Part shown: positions 8,790 through 16,524 of the stretch, in pieces
Numbering within the stretch: the first letter of the stretch is position 1
Layout of the letters: the number at the start of each line of letters is the position of its first letter
Assembly (NCBI GenBank): GCA_017408405.1
Contig: JAFQUP010000127.1
Location: 1 to 38,101 of the forward strand
From: Thermoguttaceae bacterium
Lineage (GTDB): Bacteria; Planctomycetota; Planctomycetia; Pirellulales; Thermoguttaceae
Reading direction: 5' to 3'
DNA: 38,101 nucleotides
Made by a program: the position numbers and the translations under genes
Notes under the pieces: model-generated
The model's input: only the letters and a program-made list of their open reading frames with translations
Told to the model about the DNA's origin: nothing
Database searches by the model: none

Positions 8790-8817
8790 TTTGCTTTTGA
8801 GGAAAATCGACTATAAT
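8790..8817 (+). promoter_or_regulatory. Candidate promoter of the SVSD-repeat/M48 operon
   Basis: TATAAT at 8812-8817 with a weak -35 (TTTGCT at 8790-8795, 16-bp spacer). It lies 52 bases before the start of the membrane protein gene. Confidence 0.45.
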
Positions 8818-8869
8818 GTGACATATTTATTTATGTGAAGTAAAGATTTTTGATTATCGAACGTTCAAA

Positions 8870-9787
8870 ATGCTCTTCAAAAAATTTTTTTATTTTTTTT
8901 CCAATATCCAAAATTTTTCCTTCAGAAAGAAGACTTTAGGGAATTTTTTGATTGATTTTGGATTCAACGTGTTTCTGGGAATGCTTCTGGCTCGAAGATT
9001 TTCCGGGGCCTTTACCGCTCCGTGTCTGACGTTGGGAATCATTTTTTTTGCTCTGATCGCTGGGGGAATTTTTCTGTTTATTGATTTTATCCGTTGGAAA
9101 TCTTTTGTTCTTTCGCGTTCTGAAGAACGTGGAAAACATTTATTTGGCGCGGTGTTTAGACTTCTGCTCTTTCTGACCGCTTTTTACGCGATTTTAACGC
9201 CGGAGTCATCTGGAATTGCCAAAATCACTGCTTTCCTGGGAATGGCAACCGTTTGCTGTTTGTGGTGGGCTATTGAATTTTCGGATAGAATGAGGACTTT
9301 ATTCCTGATTCCTTCTGTTTCGGATTCTGTTTCGGATTCTGTTTCGGATTCTGTTTCGGATTCTGTTTCGGATTCTGTTTCGGATTCTGTTTCGGATTCT
9401 GTTTCGGATTCTGTTTCGGCGGCAGTGGAAGGAATGGATGAGTATGAAGAGTTTGAGGAAGATCCAGAGGAGCTTTTACCGTTCGATGTTTCACAGAAGC
9501 TGGAACGTTCGCAAACGGAGCAGGGGGAGAAAGTTTCGGGGCTTTTACGTGGAAATTTTGGTTCAGGTCAGACGAAAATTACCCTTTTTGCCGCTTTTTG
9601 TCCGCCGCTGACGCGAGTTCCGGCTATCGAAGCGTTTATTGTGGAGGGAGAAGGGGTTATTGAGACGGTCAGAGCGTTGCCGCATGGGGCGGAGTTTGTT
9701 CTTCGGAAGAATCAGCGTGTTCCGATGGAGGATTCTGTCATTCTGAATTTCACGGCTTTGGAGTTTGGAGATTTGAAACATGAGTGA
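8870..9787 (+). CDS. Four-helix membrane protein with (SVSD)n repeat
   Basis: 305 residues, family not recognised. Hydrophobic segments lie at ~26-44, 50-76, 92-110 and 115-136, giving a four-helix membrane part. Residues 149-183 are eight SVSD units plus SVSA, an extremely uniform Ser/Asp linker. A soluble C-terminal part follows: an acidic segment (DEYEEFEEDPEELLPFD), then a beta-rich stretch with little helix (TKITLFAAFCPPLTRVPAIEAFIVEGEG). No catalytic motif is seen. The last eight bases overlap the start of the M48 protease gene, so the two are translationally coupled; it may be a partner or substrate of that protease (inference). No clear ribosome-binding site precedes the ATG. Confidence 0.75.
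   Translation: MLFKKFFYFFSNIQNFSFRKKTLGNFLIDFGFNVFLGMLLARRFSGAFTAPCLTLGIIFFALIAGGIFLFIDFIRWKSFVLSRSEERGKHLFGAVFRLLLFLTAFYAILTPESSGIAKITAFLGMATVCCLWWAIEFSDRMRTLFLIPSVSDSVSDSVSDSVSDSVSDSVSDSVSDSVSDSVSAAVEGMDEYEEFEEDPEELLPFDVSQKLERSQTEQGEKVSGLLRGNFGSGQTKITLFAAFCPPLTRVPAIEAFIVEGEGVIETVRALPHGAEFVLRKNQRVPMEDSVILNFTALEFGDLKHE
9314..9420 (+). repeat. 12-nt in-frame tandem repeat (SVSD unit)
   Basis: Eight perfect copies of TCTGTTTCGGAT start at 9314 and run to 9409, followed by a partial copy. The complete identity of all copies suggests very recent or ongoing length change. Confidence 0.95.
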
Positions 9788-11102
9788 AAATTTGAGGAAG
9801 TCAGAAGATACGCGAAATACTTCGGAATCATTTTCCGCGTTTTCATCATCGGAAACTGTTTTGGATGGATGGAGTCCGGAGGAAACTTCATTCAGCGGTC
9901 AGCCAGTTGTCACGGGCCGAGATATTTCCACGGCCGAAGTTCTCTCGGAAGAAGAGCTTTGCGCGGAAATCATGTCGCCGGAACAGCTTGCGGAAAGCCG
10001 TGAGTATGGCCGAATCAGCCTTCGCTATTCACTTTTGGATCGAGCGGTTGATCTTCTTTTTCTTGGGCTGATGGCGTTTCTTTTCACGAAACCGCTTATT
10101 GGATGGCTTGTTCAGGTTTTTCCGTTTCTTTCCGGTTCAGGAGTTTTTCCGACGATTGGTTTAACTGCGGCCTTGATGACGTGTCTGACGTTCCTTCACG
10201 CGGTCATTTCTTTCCCGCTTTCCTTTTTTAACGGCTGGGTCATTGAGAAACGGTTTGGTTTGTCCAATCTTACTCCATTTCACTGGTTCAGGCGTTACCT
10301 GCTTCAGCTTTTGCTGGTATTTGTTTTGAATCTTTTTCTCATGACGGCCTTTCTTTTTCTCATTCGGCTCAGCGGTTCCTTATGGTGGGCGGTCGTTTCG
10401 GTTCTTTTTTTTCTCTTTTCAATGGTTCTCGGCTGTCTTGTTCCGGTACTGGTGATGCCGCTTTTTTACCGGGTGGAAAAGTTGGAGAATGAATCCCTGA
10501 TGGAGCGATTTCTTGAATTGACCCGTTCCACGACACTCAGACTGACTGGAATTTACCGTCTGGACCTTTCCATTGAAACTTCCAAAGCAAACGCCATGCT
10601 TGCCGGTTTGGGCACGACGCGCCGCGTTCTTTTGGGGGATACGCTTCTGAAAAACTTCACGGACGATGAAATTATCGCAGTTTTTGCTCATGAAGTGGGG
10701 CATCATGTTCACCGCCATATTTTGAAACTTATGTCTGGCATGTTTTTTGCCAGTTTCGCGATATTCTGGCTGGCGGATCTCGCGCTGCGTTTCTGGCTTG
10801 GCGGCTCCGCGTTCGTGGTGCCGGATTACGCGCATCTTCCCGTCTGGACGATACCTTTTTTCCTGTTTGTGATGAGTATTATCGGAATGTTCCTCGAACC
10901 GTTCCAGAACGCGGTTAGCAGAAAGTTTGAGCGCCAGGCGGACACTTACGCGCTTAAACATTGCGGTTCTGCCGGGGCCATGCGTTCGGCGTTTATCAAA
11001 CTGGCCGTCCAAAATAAAGCGGATCCGTTTCCTTCAAAGTGGGAAGTTTTCTGGCTTCATTCACATCCGGCGATTGGAGAGCGAATTCAGAGCATTCGCT
11101 GA
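9780..11102 (+). CDS. M48 (Ste24/CAAX-protease-like) membrane metallopeptidase
   Basis: 440 residues. The zinc motif HEVGHH is at 304-309 (His304, Glu305, His308) and the third ligand is probably Glu384 in RKFERQADTYALKH, the classic M48A arrangement. Several hydrophobic helices lie at ~88-112, 125-150, 172-198, 200-228 and 318-372, as in Ste24/HtpX-type proteases. The first ~75 residues are an extra Ser/Glu-rich cytosolic extension not found in typical members. The family cleaves membrane or prenyl-like substrates inside a chamber facing the membrane; the bacterial substrates are unknown. GGAG upstream lies within the preceding gene, with which it overlaps by 8 bases. Confidence 0.92.
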   Translation: MSENLRKSEDTRNTSESFSAFSSSETVLDGWSPEETSFSGQPVVTGRDISTAEVLSEEELCAEIMSPEQLAESREYGRISLRYSLLDRAVDLLFLGLMAFLFTKPLIGWLVQVFPFLSGSGVFPTIGLTAALMTCLTFLHAVISFPLSFFNGWVIEKRFGLSNLTPFHWFRRYLLQLLLVFVLNLFLMTAFLFLIRLSGSLWWAVVSVLFFLFSMVLGCLVPVLVMPLFYRVEKLENESLMERFLELTRSTTLRLTGIYRLDLSIETSKANAMLAGLGTTRRVLLGDTLLKNFTDDEIIAVFAHEVGHHVHRHILKLMSGMFFASFAIFWLADLALRFWLGGSAFVVPDYAHLPVWTIPFFLFVMSIIGMFLEPFQNAVSRKFERQADTYALKHCGSAGAMRSAFIKLAVQNKADPFPSKWEVFWLHSHPAIGERIQSIR

Positions 11103-11187
11103 TTCCGTTTCTGCCTGAAAAATCTTGAAATTTTACCAATTTTTTGAAGTTTTTTTGAAAAATTTGAGAAATTTAAGGAAAGAACGC

Positions 11188-11215
11188 TTGCGTAAATGCG
11201 AAAATGAATTAAAAT
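11188..11215 (+). promoter_or_regulatory. Candidate promoter of the squalene-cyclase-like gene
   Basis: TTGCGT (11188-11193), 16-bp spacer, TAAAAT (11210-11215), 61 bases before the start at 11277. Same -35 hexamer as the candidates before rplU and recO. Confidence 0.5.
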
Positions 11216-11276
11216 AAAGTTTAAGATAATATTTACTTTTACGTCAGTTACCCTAGACAATTAAAGGTTGGTGGTC

Positions 11277-12791
11277 ATGTCGCAGGAAAACGTTACCCCT
11301 GAACAGGAAGCTGTTGAGTATATTGAAAGCAGCGGAGGTTTTCTCGATCGCGTTCCGAGCTGGCTTCTCAGTATGGTTATCCATACTGTCCTTCTCATCG
11401 TGATGATGTTTCTTCAGGTTGATCAGGGCTCGAAAAAAGCCGCTGTCATCTTTCAGGCAACTGCGGATGAAGAGATCGTTGAAGAAGAAATTATTGAAGA
11501 AGAGGAAGAAGAACTTGAAATGGACCTCGAGGTCGAGGACATGGAAGAGGTTGAAACGGAAGTCACTGTGGATACTCCCCAGGATGTTCCGGTTGAAGTT
11601 GAAGTCGCGAACGACACAATGGACGATGAGCCGCCGCCGGCGGTGGTTGAGTTCACGCCTACGGCCGATGTTCGCGCTAATTCCTCGGATAATAACGCGA
11701 CGCTTAACGCGTATACGAGCGGAGGCGGTTTGGATGCCCGAAAGCACGCGGATGCAGTTGCCATGACGGGGGGTGGAACTCGCGCTTCCCAGAATGCCGT
11801 GAAAATGGGGCTTGAATGGATCGCGCGCCACCAGCTCGCCAATGGAAGCTGGAACTATAATCACTGCCTGGTTGGGAACTGCAATTGCGGAAATCCCGGT
11901 TCGTTGGTGAACTGCACCAGTGGTGCGACCGCGATGGGAATTTTGCCCTTCCTCGGGTGCGGGATGACTCACCGCGAAGGTACGTACAAAAGACAGATCG
12001 GCGCTGGTTTGAAGTTCCTTGTTTCCATCATGAAGAAGGATCCCAAGTGCCCTGGAGGCGGTTCACTTCATCAGAAGGAAGGCACCATGTACGCGCACGG
12101 TCTGGCGACTATCTGTCTGACCGAAGCGTATGCCATGACAAAGGAAAAGAGCCTCAAGGTTCCGGCTCAGGCTGCCGTCAACTTCATCATGTACGCGCAG
12201 GATCCTACCGGCGGCGGCTGGAGATATTCTCCGCGTCAGGCTGGCGACACCTCTGTGGTGGGCTGGCAGCTGATGGCTCTCAAGAGCGGATACATGGGGT
12301 ATCTTCAGGTTAATCCGCAGGTCCCGGCAAAGGCCATGAACTTCCTTAATTCCGTACAGACGGAAAATGGTGCCGGATACGGTTACGTGACTCCGGGAAA
12401 AACACCGGCCTGTACCGCCATTGCGCTCCTTTGCCGTATGTACTACGGATGGAAGCAGGATCATCCTGCCCTTCAGAAAGGCGTTCAGTATATTGGGAAT
12501 ATGGGACCGAGCGGCGATATGTACTATAATTACTACGCGACGCAGGTCATGCGTCACTACGGCGGCGACCAGTGGACCAAGTGGAATGAGAAAATGCGCG
12601 AACAGCTTGTCAAGAAACAGGACAAATCAGACGGTCACTCCAAAGGAAGCTGGACGCCGGGAGGTGGACATTCCGGGAGTGGTGGACGTCTTTACGAAAC
12701 GGCTCTTTCCATCATGACGCTGGAAGTTTATTATCGTCACCAGCCGATTTACCAGACGCAGACGATGGACAAACCCGCTGCTCTGGAATAA
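11277..12791 (+). CDS. Membrane-anchored prenyltransferase/squalene-oxidase repeat protein
   Basis: 504 residues from the ATG at 11277, chosen because AAAGG sits nine bases before it; in-frame TTG/GTG codons just upstream lack this. One membrane helix lies at ~28-47 (SWLLSMVIHTVLLIVMMFLQ), then a strongly acidic linker (~60-110), then an alpha/alpha-toroid: G-LEWIARHQLANGSWNY, ATGMG-like ATAMGILPFLG, DPTGGGWRYSPRQAGDTSVVGWQLMALKSG and a C-terminal SKGSWTPGGG block. These are repeats of the prenyltransferase/squalene-oxidase fold. The DxDD acid motif of true hopene cyclases is not evident, so it is probably a substrate-binding or structural member, common in planctomycetes, with the toroid outside the cytosol. 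Confidence 0.85.
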   Translation: MSQENVTPEQEAVEYIESSGGFLDRVPSWLLSMVIHTVLLIVMMFLQVDQGSKKAAVIFQATADEEIVEEEIIEEEEEELEMDLEVEDMEEVETEVTVDTPQDVPVEVEVANDTMDDEPPPAVVEFTPTADVRANSSDNNATLNAYTSGGGLDARKHADAVAMTGGGTRASQNAVKMGLEWIARHQLANGSWNYNHCLVGNCNCGNPGSLVNCTSGATAMGILPFLGCGMTHREGTYKRQIGAGLKFLVSIMKKDPKCPGGGSLHQKEGTMYAHGLATICLTEAYAMTKEKSLKVPAQAAVNFIMYAQDPTGGGWRYSPRQAGDTSVVGWQLMALKSGYMGYLQVNPQVPAKAMNFLNSVQTENGAGYGYVTPGKTPACTAIALLCRMYYGWKQDHPALQKGVQYIGNMGPSGDMYYNYYATQVMRHYGGDQWTKWNEKMREQLVKKQDKSDGHSKGSWTPGGGHSGSGGRLYETALSIMTLEVYYRHQPIYQTQTMDKPAALE

Positions 12792-12819
12792 TCTAAAAAG
12801 TTTAGGTTAAATCGAAAAT

Positions 12820-12848
12820 ACCGCGGTTTTCTTGACCGCGGTTTTTTT
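12820..12848 (+). terminator. Rho-independent terminator
   Basis: ACCGCGG (12820-12826) pairs with CCGCGGT (12836-12842), followed by seven T; ends the squalene-cyclase-like gene. Confidence 0.9.
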
Positions 12849-13104
12849 ATTGCGGTTTTCTTTACGGAAGGAGTTTCCGGATGGTATTCACTGGAATTGG
12901 AGGTTCAGTGGTGAACCGGATTTTGGTGAGGGATTCTCTGATTCGAGGGGTCTTTAGTTTGGAGAGAGTGTTTTACGAAAATAGTCTGCTTGGGCGGAGT
13001 ATTTCTGTCGATGAAAGTTTTTCAGGGTAAAAGCAGTAAATTTGGGCGTAATTCAGTCAAAGGATGGAAGATCTTGGGGAGACCTGAATAAGGAGCGTAT
13101 TATC

Positions 13105-13133
13105 AAAAAAAAAGTCCCGCCTGGCGGGACTTT
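13105..13133 (-). terminator. Terminator of the STN-domain gene (minus strand)
   Basis: AAAGTCCCGCC (13111-13121) faces GGCGGGACTTT (13123-13133). Read on the minus strand the hairpin is followed by a run of nine T, just after the stop at 13147. Confidence 0.85.
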
Positions 13134-13146
13134 CGAGAAGGTTTTT

Positions 13147-15696
13147 TTAACGCTGAATACTCATTCCGGCCCGAAGTTTTTGAGCCACCGAGAAACAGAT
13201 TTCGGAATAATTCCGTTCTTTTTTGTCGAGACTTCCGTAGAATTTTCGTCCCATGACTTCCTGCTGTTTGATGATGGCTTTGACGGCATTTGAAGTCAAA
13301 GCCGTTTCAGGCAGTTCCTGCATATCCTTGAAAGGATTCAGAATGAGAATTACTTCTTTTACGGTTCGATTTCCATGGAAAGCGTAGATTGGATTTTTCC
13401 GAGTCTCTTTATTTTCCAAGGCAAACTCACCCATATTCAGCTGAAAAACCAGTGAATTTCCGCTTGATGAAGGCATTGGCATGGTGAAGTGAATCGTCTT
13501 GGGTTTAGATTTTGGATTCAGTTCGCCTTTTGGCCGGCAATCAACTTCAGCCAGGATTGGACTTTCACCGTTCTGGGCCGCTTCAGGATTTTCGCGGAAT
13601 GTGACGGAGATAAGGTAAGGAACCTGAACTTCGTTTACTTTGATTCCGAATTCGAAAACTAAAGGTTTATTCAGCTCAAGAGCCTCTGAACGCGGATTCG
13701 GCATCCAGGCTGGTTCCACTTTAAGTTGATCTTTTACGGCAATCATGAATGAATCCGCGCGGTGTGAAATGGAATAGGCGATAATATCCGGAACCTCCTC
13801 TTTCTTGCTGAAAAGCGGTTTTTTGGTTTTTTGGGCAAGTTCAGGAATCGTCATTCTCTGAAGGACCAGACCGCGTCCTTCCGCGATCGAGAGCAGGTCC
13901 AGCGGCTGATTTGCCGCGCCATTGAGTTCATGCTGGAACGCGAAGGCGTTCATGCTGTTTTGAGCCTCAGGAAGATCAATCAGGTTCTGGACATCCTCCA
14001 GTTCATTCAGGGCCAGGGTCCAATCAGTCACTTCCAGAGATTCCTCGCCGCCTTTACGAATTCTGCGGCATGATCCGAATTGTGTCAGATTGGAAGAAAG
14101 TACCAGCTCAAGCGTATCAATCGAAACATACCGCGGCGTGAAAACGCGTGTTTCGGTCTTTGAAAGCGGCTGAGTGACAGATTTTATGTTTTCGGAGTGC
14201 GTGACGTAAATAAAATCTTCTTCACGTATGAATTCAAATTGCGTATCCGCCAGGAGATTTCCCAAAAGAATCTCTGGATCAGTATTTTCCGCCGCGCAGG
14301 ACACCTCTCCCTGAACGTTCAGGGAAGAGACGACCTTCAGGCCGGTTTCCCGCTGAAAAATATTCAGGGCTTCGCGGATATTTTCTCGTGAAATATCCAG
14401 TTCGTATTTTTCGGCAGGTTCTTCCTTCTGTTTTTCCGCTTTACGGACAGGTTTTTTAATGCGAATCAACGAGGATGGCGGATCGTTCTGATTTTCCGAC
14501 GTTTCAGTGTCCATTTCTTTTTGAGATTCCGGCCTTTCGGAATCGTCCTCTTTGGGGGTCTCTGAATCGTTTAAAATATCTTCAGAATCAGTGCTTTCTT
14601 TTGGACGATAAAGTTCAAGAGGAATCTCTCCCTCTGAAGTATTTTCAGCGGATACGGCATTCGCTTCCGTTTCGTTTTTCTGAGAATCTTCCATGACGAA
14701 TTCCGTAGCGGACTGTTCCGCCGCCGCAGGATTTTGAAGTTCCGGTTCCTGAACAGTTGGGGCCGGTCCGTAGCTGGAAAATGGATTTCCCGGCATTGAG
14801 GCGTAATTGCCGATCTGTTCACGGATTTCCGCGTTTTGGAAATTGCCGGCCAGCTGAGGAAGGGAGGTTTGCGCCATTTCGCCGATTTCTTGATGAGGTA
14901 TCTTCTCACGCTGAACGATCTGAAATTCAAGTGGAGGTTCCTGATTTTCAAGCTGTTCCAATCCTATGAGGCGCTGCTTAACAGAAAGATTGGAACCGGG
15001 AGTCAGGAGGGCTACGGAGGAAATCGTATTTTCATCCTGGGGGGAAGACGTGAAATCCGCGATATGAATCAGTGCGGAAGAACGCGGGGAATCTGATGAG
15101 TTTGAATTCGTTTTCTCACCATTTTTCGCGACAGTTTCTTGAGGCTTGAAGTTGGGTGTCAGTGCGGAGGCGACTTTCGTGTCGAGGCCGGGAACTGCCT
15201 GCGCCAATGCTTCAAGAGAAACCGCGAGTTCATCTGAAACAGTACGCTGTTTCGAGGAAAGACTTTCTGTTTCTCTTTCTTCCGCGGCTTGGATTTTCTC
15301 CGTAGTATTTTGCGCGATTTGCGTGGTTTCCGGGAAATCTTTCCGCTCTTCACCAGGTATGGAGAGCGGGAGAGACTCGTTTGACCTGTTCTGGTTTTCC
15401 GCCGCTGATTTCGTTTTTTGTGCCAGTGCGTACGCCTTGCGGGCTTCTGCTCGTGACGTTACTTCAAAAAGCGTTTGAACCCTGGTGTTTTCACGAATTG
15501 CCGAAGGATCAATTAATTTTTGAAAATAAACCTGGTTTTCTTCGGAGGAATCCGCACTTTTTCCGAAAGACGAAGATTCTTTAATGCTGACACGCGAATC
15601 GTAAATTTGACTTCCTTCTTCAAAATACCACCATCCGCCAAGGGCACCGGCGGTAATGCTGGACATGACGATCAGAAAACGGCGACTTTTTTTCAC
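13147..15696 (-). CDS. Large anchored protein with secretin N0/STN-like domain
   Basis: 849 residues from the GTG at 15696, preferred over an in-frame TTG 12 bases upstream because GGGTAG lies at ribosome-binding distance. An N-terminal helix (FLIVMSSITAGALGGWWYF) anchors it. Residues ~30-425 are a low-complexity Ser/Glu/Gln/Asn region. Residues ~430-501 fit an STN/secretin N0 domain (YELDISRENIREALNIFQRETGLKVV...LLADTQFEFIREEDFIYV), with an N1-like stretch after it (VFTPRYVSIDTLELVLSSNL). The C-terminal ~250 residues are beta-rich, without the secretin pore-forming domain. It may be a periplasmic adaptor or a divergent secretion-system part; no pilus or secretion genes lie next to it. Confidence 0.65.
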   Translation of the reverse strand: MKKSRRFLIVMSSITAGALGGWWYFEEGSQIYDSRVSIKESSSFGKSADSSEENQVYFQKLIDPSAIRENTRVQTLFEVTSRAEARKAYALAQKTKSAAENQNRSNESLPLSIPGEERKDFPETTQIAQNTTEKIQAAEERETESLSSKQRTVSDELAVSLEALAQAVPGLDTKVASALTPNFKPQETVAKNGEKTNSNSSDSPRSSALIHIADFTSSPQDENTISSVALLTPGSNLSVKQRLIGLEQLENQEPPLEFQIVQREKIPHQEIGEMAQTSLPQLAGNFQNAEIREQIGNYASMPGNPFSSYGPAPTVQEPELQNPAAAEQSATEFVMEDSQKNETEANAVSAENTSEGEIPLELYRPKESTDSEDILNDSETPKEDDSERPESQKEMDTETSENQNDPPSSLIRIKKPVRKAEKQKEEPAEKYELDISRENIREALNIFQRETGLKVVSSLNVQGEVSCAAENTDPEILLGNLLADTQFEFIREEDFIYVTHSENIKSVTQPLSKTETRVFTPRYVSIDTLELVLSSNLTQFGSCRRIRKGGEESLEVTDWTLALNELEDVQNLIDLPEAQNSMNAFAFQHELNGAANQPLDLLSIAEGRGLVLQRMTIPELAQKTKKPLFSKKEEVPDIIAYSISHRADSFMIAVKDQLKVEPAWMPNPRSEALELNKPLVFEFGIKVNEVQVPYLISVTFRENPEAAQNGESPILAEVDCRPKGELNPKSKPKTIHFTMPMPSSSGNSLVFQLNMGEFALENKETRKNPIYAFHGNRTVKEVILILNPFKDMQELPETALTSNAVKAIIKQQEVMGRKFYGSLDKKERNYSEICFSVAQKLRAGMSIQR

Positions 15697-15855
15697 GATT
15701 CTACCCAATTTTTCAAGTTTTGGACCTTGGAAACATAAATATTTTCACTGCTTTTCTGTTTATCGGACTGGAGTAATTGGAACAATAGTTAAAATCTGCC
15801 TAATTGTTAAAATTTAACATATTTTTCTTTTTTATTGAAATTGGTGAGGGGGGGC

Positions 15856-15883
15856 TGGACAAAAAGTTTTAATTTGGTATACT
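15856..15883 (+). promoter_or_regulatory. Candidate rpsU promoter
   Basis: TGGACA (15856-15861), 16-bp spacer, TATACT (15878-15883), about 57 bases before the bS21 start. Confidence 0.55.
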
Positions 15884-15925
15884 TTATTAAAATTTTGGTA
15901 AAGAAGAAATTTAGTGACCTAGCCG

Positions 15926-15933
15926 GGGAGGTG
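15926..15933 (+). promoter_or_regulatory. Strong Shine-Dalgarno site deciding the rpsU start
   Basis: GGAGGTGA is a full eight-base match to the usual anti-Shine-Dalgarno sequence, six bases before the GTG at 15940. It is one of the strongest sites in the window and rules out the longer in-frame reading from 15835. Confidence 0.85.
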
Positions 15934-15939
15934 ATTTTA

Positions 15940-16137
15940 GTGGTCAAGTTGACGTTGAGAGAGAATGAATCCGTCCAGGATGCAGTTCGTCGTTTCCGTA
16001 AACTCGTTGAACGCAGCGGCATTAAAAAGGAAATGCGCCGCCGTGAATTCTACGAAAAGCCGAGCGAAATTAATCGCCGCATTCGTCTGCGTGCTGAGCG
16101 TCGTTCCCGTCGCCTTCGCAATAATCCCCAGGGCTGA
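15940..16137 (+). CDS. rpsU: Small ribosomal subunit protein bS21
   Basis: 65 residues, starting at GTG. The sequence after the start ([26 protein letters not shown]) and the very basic tail ([15 protein letters not shown]) are typical of bS21. The protein binds near the 3' end of 16S rRNA and the anti-Shine-Dalgarno on the 30S platform. The perfect ribosome-binding site fixes the start. It is monocistronic: its own candidate promoter and a near-perfect terminator flank it. Confidence 0.95.
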   Translation: MVKLTLRENESVQDAVRRFRKLVERSGIKKEMRRREFYEKPSEINRRIRLRAERRSRRLRNNPQG

Positions 16138-16175
16138 TCTGATTTTCTTTGAATCGGTTTTCAGACAAAACATGA

Positions 16176-16206
16176 ACCATTCGAATTTGATTCGAATGGT
16201 TTTTTT
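16176..16206 (+). terminator. Rho-independent terminator of rpsU
   Basis: Perfect 11-bp stem ACCATTCGAAT (16176-16186) / ATTCGAATGGT (16190-16200), 3-nt loop, seven T in total at the 3' side. Confidence 0.92.
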
Positions 16207-16288
16207 ATTGGAAATAGTGATTTGGGGAACTCTGTGATATTGAGAGACTGATGAATGAAAAAGGAGAGGATTGAGCCGTTCAGACCAT

Positions 16289-16453
16289 TTAAGGTAACTT
16301 CCCAAAAGCCAATTTCTGGAAAGGAATACTGTTGATTTTCTGCCGCGTTACCCAAAATCCCGCATATTTTGGAATATGCGGAATTTCTGAGATTTTGCGA
16401 AAATTCAAACCACTTTCGTTTTTGTGGAAAGTGGTTTTGGGAAGATTCCTTAA
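16289..16453. repeat. MITE-like element, copy 1
   Basis: 165 bp bounded by TTAAGGTAACTTCCCAAAA (16289-16307) and its imperfect inverted copy at 16435-16453 (17 of 19 positions match). Two perfect internal hairpins: CCGCATATT/AATATGCGG at 16360-16381 and AACCACTTTC/GAAAGTGGTT at 16408-16436. A related sequence of the same length and order lies at 33902-34068. No coding potential, so a non-autonomous element or a folded RNA element; target duplication not clear. Confidence 0.75.
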
Positions 16454-16524
16454 TTATTTGTGCCTGGCCTGCTCAAGTTTGGAATTATTTCCGGAACACA
16501 GTCGGCACATTGTGTCTGAAAGTT

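Noticed and set aside
9270..9494. Minus-strand frame with (KQNP)n repeats
   Set aside because: Antisense shadow of the SVSD repeat; no start signals.
13042..13293. Plus-strand frame of 83 codons
   Set aside because: It crosses the minus-strand terminator and the 3' end of the STN-domain gene.
15835..15939. N-terminal extension of rpsU
   Set aside because: It would cover the promoter -10 and the perfect Shine-Dalgarno site; bS21 proteins do not have it.
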